Shown piece after piece: positions 62,001 to 64,000 of a stretch of DNA of 64,000 nt; position 1 is the stretch's first letter; each line of letters opens with the position of its first letter. Below the pieces are notes generated by a model. The model saw only the letters and a program-made list of their open reading frames with translations, was not told where the DNA came from and did no database searches. Source of the DNA: Pseudomaricurvus sp033283335 (GTDB taxonomy: Bacteria > Pseudomonadota > Gammaproteobacteria > Pseudomonadales > Cellvibrionaceae); the NCBI GenBank assembly GCA_033283335.1, contig JAWMQP010000004.1, forward strand, positions 124,001 through 188,000, read 5' to 3'. Made by a program: the position numbers and the translations under genes.

Positions 62001-62059
62001 GCGGTTGCGAATTGTATGACACGTGCCAGTGGATAAAGTGAAAGTGATAAGGATTTCAT
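59039..62059 (-). CDS. TonB-dependent receptor with N-terminal carboxypeptidase-regulatory-like domain (Oar-like)
   Basis: 1006 residues. Signal peptide about 1-32, then a CarboxypepD_reg-like beta-sandwich (about 36-115: IKGIVSDANGNPIANATITIMNASAGFTRTISTRSDGQFRINNLP). A TonB-box-like LEEVIVYVT and a plug with GSINAVQCGGKNSRFNSLTVDGVRMNDAFGLNSNGYPTERMPFSYDAINQVAVELAPFDVEYGGFTACNINAVTKSGGN follow. A large barrel ends YQVRFGLSYNF. Oar-type receptors handle large or protein-type substrates and are linked to secretion or adhesion in Myxococcus and Pseudoalteromonas. It is divergent from the AraC gene. Confidence 0.93.
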   Translation of the reverse strand: MKSLSLSLYPLARVIQFATALTVIGFSGNLTAQQTSSEIKGIVSDANGNPIANATITIMNASAGFTRTISTRSDGQFRINNLPIHGDYTVTATGDGYKTQTSKEVSLYLGETTDLQFALAESESLEEVIVYVTRDQITNTAAVGPSASFDLAQLQTAPAINRNLTDVIRLDPRVYVDESRGSINAVQCGGKNSRFNSLTVDGVRMNDAFGLNSNGYPTERMPFSYDAINQVAVELAPFDVEYGGFTACNINAVTKSGGNRFSGSVFYDYTSDSLQGDSLEGEDIEAGAFDETRFGFTLGGPIIPDRLFFFAAYEKLEGANVFDRGALGSGAVNEVQASQAELDEIAEIARTLYQYDPGNIPSSLDNEDEKLLIKFDANLSDTQRLSVTYNYNDGNNFTESDDDLYEIEFSNHLYERGAELESWVATLYSDWTENFSTEVRLGYLELDNWQNSIGGTDFGEIRVELDEVDVYLGGDDSRHSNDLDYDVTTFAVKGKYLLEDHSFSFGYEREALNVFNLFVQHTETEIRFDGIDNFRNGFADAIYYNNAPSGKPEDAAADWGYEFNTVYFQDEISFGYDLNLVLGLRYDWYTTDDEPVVNDDFVADYGFGNDQTLDGEGLLQPRLGFTYHLTDQLTLHGGIGLFSGGNPNVWLSNNYSNNNVLQFGQRGRSFGYTDGSRSLFDSDVVYAAVEDGAPAGPGYGIPQELYDAVAAGEGDNNEINYLDPDFKLPSEWKVAFGGVYVFDNNYVVNADLLFTRTQDSAIVLRGDLERTGTNDDGYPIYSSVREPSFVLTNADEDADSYMVSLNLSKRHDNGLHWNIGYAFSDAEDIQPMNSSVAFSNYQNRAFFDPQEQVASTSSYNIKHRFTANLNYTREFIDGYATRISLFLQSYQGPSYSYTVSGNGIYNFTPYLEGNNVLLPGSERNEEDGSWWTKADLRIEQELPGISEDHRASAYVVIDNLTNLLNDEWGVLRQVDFPGTVEPGNQEESRIGEASLYQVRFGLSYNF

Positions 62060-62392
62060 AAACCTGCCCTGGTGAATTAATATGAAATTGAACTGAAAAG
62101 TGTTCCGAAGAGCTGTTTTTCCTTAGGCTCCAATATCCCCGATGATCCGCACTGAACACGTTGTTTTGATGACGTCGGTGTTAAGAATTTTTTACGGCTA
62201 ACAGGGAGTTAAGTGTGAGCTCAGTGGCTCGCTAGAAATTCAGCAAATACGGTGCCAACTTTATTTCACCAGGCTTTTTTGGCGTATTTTTCTTTTTATA
62301 TCGATCGACAACACCGAACCCCCTCATTGAAGTCTTTCGGTAATCACTGAATGATCCTCGTCTATGGTCTAACACCGCCTTTGCTATATTGA
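62060..62392. other. Divergent promoter region between the Oar-like receptor and the AraC regulator
   Basis: No gene is visible in these 333 bases. The segment is AT-richer than its surroundings, with T-rich runs around 62260-62305. I found no perfect Fur or Pho box. Promoters for both flanking genes must lie here, but I cannot place them confidently. Confidence 0.4.
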
Positions 62393-63433
62393 ATGACACC
62401 CATTATGAATAGCGGACCAGCTATTATGATAAATCGACAATTGGAGACGGATGCTGTTGACTGCCGAGACGCGGTGTTCCTTAAGGATATTCATTCGTCG
62501 ACCGACGCCACAGGGTTGATGGCGTCCACCGACCATCTGGTGTCCGGCCAAGCGCTGATGTGCGGGCGTTTTTACTCCCAGACGTTTGCCGATGGCATAT
62601 CCATGCACGTCGCGGACGTGGTGGAACAGCAAGACATTGACAGCCGCTCGGTGTTGTTGCCCGGCTTGAGCGTGAATGTCATCTTCGAGGGTCAGAGTGA
62701 TTATTCCTTTTCCCACCACCGTTATCGCCTTGAAACGATAAACGATCCCTTGTGTTCCGTGATCATTAATGACCGTCAGGAAGTGATGACCCGTCATATG
62801 TCAGCCGGCCGGAGCATCCAAACAATGAATGTTTGCGTGCAGCGTGAATGGTTGGAAAAGCGCTGCACGTCGGTGCAGGACAAACGACAAATCCAACGCC
62901 TGTTGGATAGCCCGCAGGTTTTGAGTTGGCGTCCCAGTGACAGCTTGCTGGCATTGGCGCAACAGCTGTGGTGGCAACCGCAGCCGCAAGTTTTTAGTCA
63001 ACGCTTGGAGTCCGAACAACGTACGCTGAAATTTTTGGCTACTTTACTGGAAGAGCTGGAAATACAGCTGGACCATCGACCAACGGAATGTTTGCTGGTC
63101 GAACCGGTGCGATCGTCTCTAAAGAGCCGGGTCGATGAACAACTGGCGCTGGGTCATGGCTTGCGTGAAATCGCCGCGAAATTGAATATGAGTGAACGTA
63201 CCTTACAGCGAAAATTTAAAACGCTTTATCAGCAGACCGTGGCCTCGTATGTAAAACGTAAGCGACTGGAACAGGCAAAAAAAAATCTGGTAATTGAAAA
63301 ACTCAGTGTGAACGAAGCGGCCTATCTGGCGGGCTACAATCACAGTTCGAATTTTGTCAGCGCTTTTAAGCGCGAGTACGGCATTACTCCGACGGAATTT
63401 ATGGACCGCCATCGCTATCAATTAACCTCCTAA
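62393..63433 (+). CDS. AraC-family transcriptional regulator (PchR-like)
   Basis: 346 residues; ATGs at codons 5 and 12 are alternative starts. The N-terminal 240 residues are a sensing region with ISMHVADVVEQQDIDSRSVLLPGLSVNVIFEGQSDYSF, resembling PchR-type regulators. The C-terminal double helix-turn-helix (about 240-340) has GLREIAAKLNMSERTLQRKFKTLYQQTVASYVKRKRLEQAKKNLV and SVNEAAYLAGYNHSSNFVSAFKREYGITPTEF. It stands between a divergent TonB receptor and the 3' end of another, and may control one or both. Confidence 0.9.
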   Translation: MTPIMNSGPAIMINRQLETDAVDCRDAVFLKDIHSSTDATGLMASTDHLVSGQALMCGRFYSQTFADGISMHVADVVEQQDIDSRSVLLPGLSVNVIFEGQSDYSFSHHRYRLETINDPLCSVIINDRQEVMTRHMSAGRSIQTMNVCVQREWLEKRCTSVQDKRQIQRLLDSPQVLSWRPSDSLLALAQQLWWQPQPQVFSQRLESEQRTLKFLATLLEELEIQLDHRPTECLLVEPVRSSLKSRVDEQLALGHGLREIAAKLNMSERTLQRKFKTLYQQTVASYVKRKRLEQAKKNLVIEKLSVNEAAYLAGYNHSSNFVSAFKREYGITPTEFMDRHRYQLTS

Positions 63434-63434
63434 A

Positions 63435-63481
63435 AAAAACAGCCCTGACTACCCAGGGTTGGGCAAACAGGGTCTGTTTTT
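63435..63481. terminator. Bidirectional terminator
   Basis: Stem AAAACAG plus CCCTG pairing with CAGGG and CTGTTTT with one bulged T, flanked by A and T runs. It lies between the converging AraC gene and the TonB receptor 3' end. Confidence 0.75.
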
Positions 63482-63527
63482 ATCACGCTTCTACACGGCC
63501 GAGTTGCATGGCTGAGTATCCATCGAC

Positions 63528-64000
63528 CTAGAAGGATTTCCTGAAGGTGAGGCCATAAGTGCGTGGATCGCCCAGGTAGCTGGTCATAGAGCCGATAAAC
63601 GCGGTGTCAAAAATCACCTGGGCATAGTCTTCATCCAATAGATTTTTGCCCCACAGTTCCAGGCTCCAGTTGTGTTGCTGACTGACGATACCCAGGCGAC
63701 CGTTAAGCAGCGTAAAACTATCCTGGACCTTTTGTCCTGCCAGATTGGAACCGGTGTTGTAGTCATCGCTGTGGCGCAGGTTGAGATAAAACAAACCGGT
63801 TAACTCATCGCCCAGCGAGGGTGTCCAACTGATGGCTGCTGTCGTCACCAGTTCTGGAGCATTGGATAGGTTGTTGCCAGGCAGGCGTCGCAGTGAGGGG
63901 TTTAAGGGACTGCCGGACTCATCACCAACCAGATCGTCTTCATAGCGAGTCTCGGCGTAGGTAACGCCGGCCATCAACTTCAGGCTCGGCGTGGCGCTGA
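63528..64000 (-). CDS. TonB-dependent receptor, 3' part only
   Basis: The frame is open to the right edge, so only the last 157 or so codons are seen. Alternating strands (ELTGLFYLNLRHSDDYNTGSNL, FTLLNGRLGIVSQQHNWSLELWGKNLLDEDYAQVIFDTAF) and the ending YGLTFRKSF with terminal Phe are typical of a TonB receptor barrel. LWGKNLLDEDY is a common last-strands motif. Plug and substrate class are outside the window. It converges with the AraC gene. Confidence 0.88.
   Translation of the reverse strand, partial: SATPSLKLMAGVTYAETRYEDDLVGDESGSPLNPSLRRLPGNNLSNAPELVTTAAISWTPSLGDELTGLFYLNLRHSDDYNTGSNLAGQKVQDSFTLLNGRLGIVSQQHNWSLELWGKNLLDEDYAQVIFDTAFIGSMTSYLGDPRTYGLTFRKSF

Noticed and set aside
62060..62392. 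Search for Fur or Pho boxes in front of the Oar-like receptor
   Set aside because: No half-sites with proper spacing were found on either strand.
1..64000. CRISPR arrays, insertion sequences, prophage or tRNA genes
   Set aside because: No regularly spaced repeats, transposase motifs, phage genes or cloverleaf-like sequences were noticed on reading either strand; a tRNA or covariance-model search was not possible here.

Overview
The window is a chromosomal replication-origin neighbourhood from a gammaproteobacterium. The order mnmG-rsmG-parA-parB, atpIBEFHAGDC, glmU-glmS on one side and rpmH / dnaA-dnaN-recF-gyrB on the other is typical of Pseudomonas-like and Cellvibrio-like bacteria. The number of TonB-dependent receptors, the Oar-like receptor and the codon style favour Cellvibrionales, but this placement is an inference. 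I see no rRNA, tRNA, CRISPR array, insertion sequence or prophage.

Left part (1-8.3 kb): the 5' end of yaaA, a DUF4265 gene, a BepA-like M48 metalloprotease lipoprotein, then the phosphate module phoU-pstB-pstA-pstC-pstS, all read leftwards. It starts from a promoter with four Pho half-sites at 11-bp spacing and a correctly placed -10. From 8.4 to 14.6 kb: TRAP permeases dctQ-dctM, an acyl-CoA thioesterase, sixA, an SLC13/RCK_C permease, and a TakP-like TRAP binding protein that may complete the split TRAP system. Then come uvrD, a HexR-type regulator with a HexR-like operator in front of it, two small envelope proteins, and an alpha/beta hydrolase whose nucleophile position is Asn.

The accessory stretch 20.5-28.9 kb is read leftwards and is the least ordinary part. 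It holds a FadL-type porin with a DUF6268 barrel that appears to start at CTG, and a TonB receptor with a tyrosine-phosphatase-like lipoprotein behind a Pho-box-like site. It also holds a pair of overlapping membrane genes: a PhnD-like anchored binding domain, and a two-TM protein whose cytoplasmic tail resembles a winged helix. I could not assign the second gene of the pair to a family.

From 28.9 to 49.0 kb lies the conserved block glmS, glmU, the atp operon, parB, parA, rsmG, mnmG, mnmE, yidC, yidD, rnpA, rpmH, all leftward. From 49.5 kb dnaA, dnaN, recF, gyrB run rightward. Two intergenic regions carry clustered DnaA boxes: 44.3-44.9 kb (mnmE/mnmG, eight boxes beside a very AT-rich segment) and 49.2-49.45 kb (rpmH/dnaA). 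The strand switch at 49.0-49.5 kb favours the second as the working origin. Two perfect parS palindromes lie inside recF, in the same codon phase.

Right part (56.3-64 kb): an exported HAD phosphatase-like protein, a cytochrome P460-like protein, an S1/P1 nuclease, an Oar-like TonB receptor, an AraC regulator and the 3' end of another TonB receptor cut by the window edge. Parts of this group may work together in nutrient scavenging; that is inference from function and position only.
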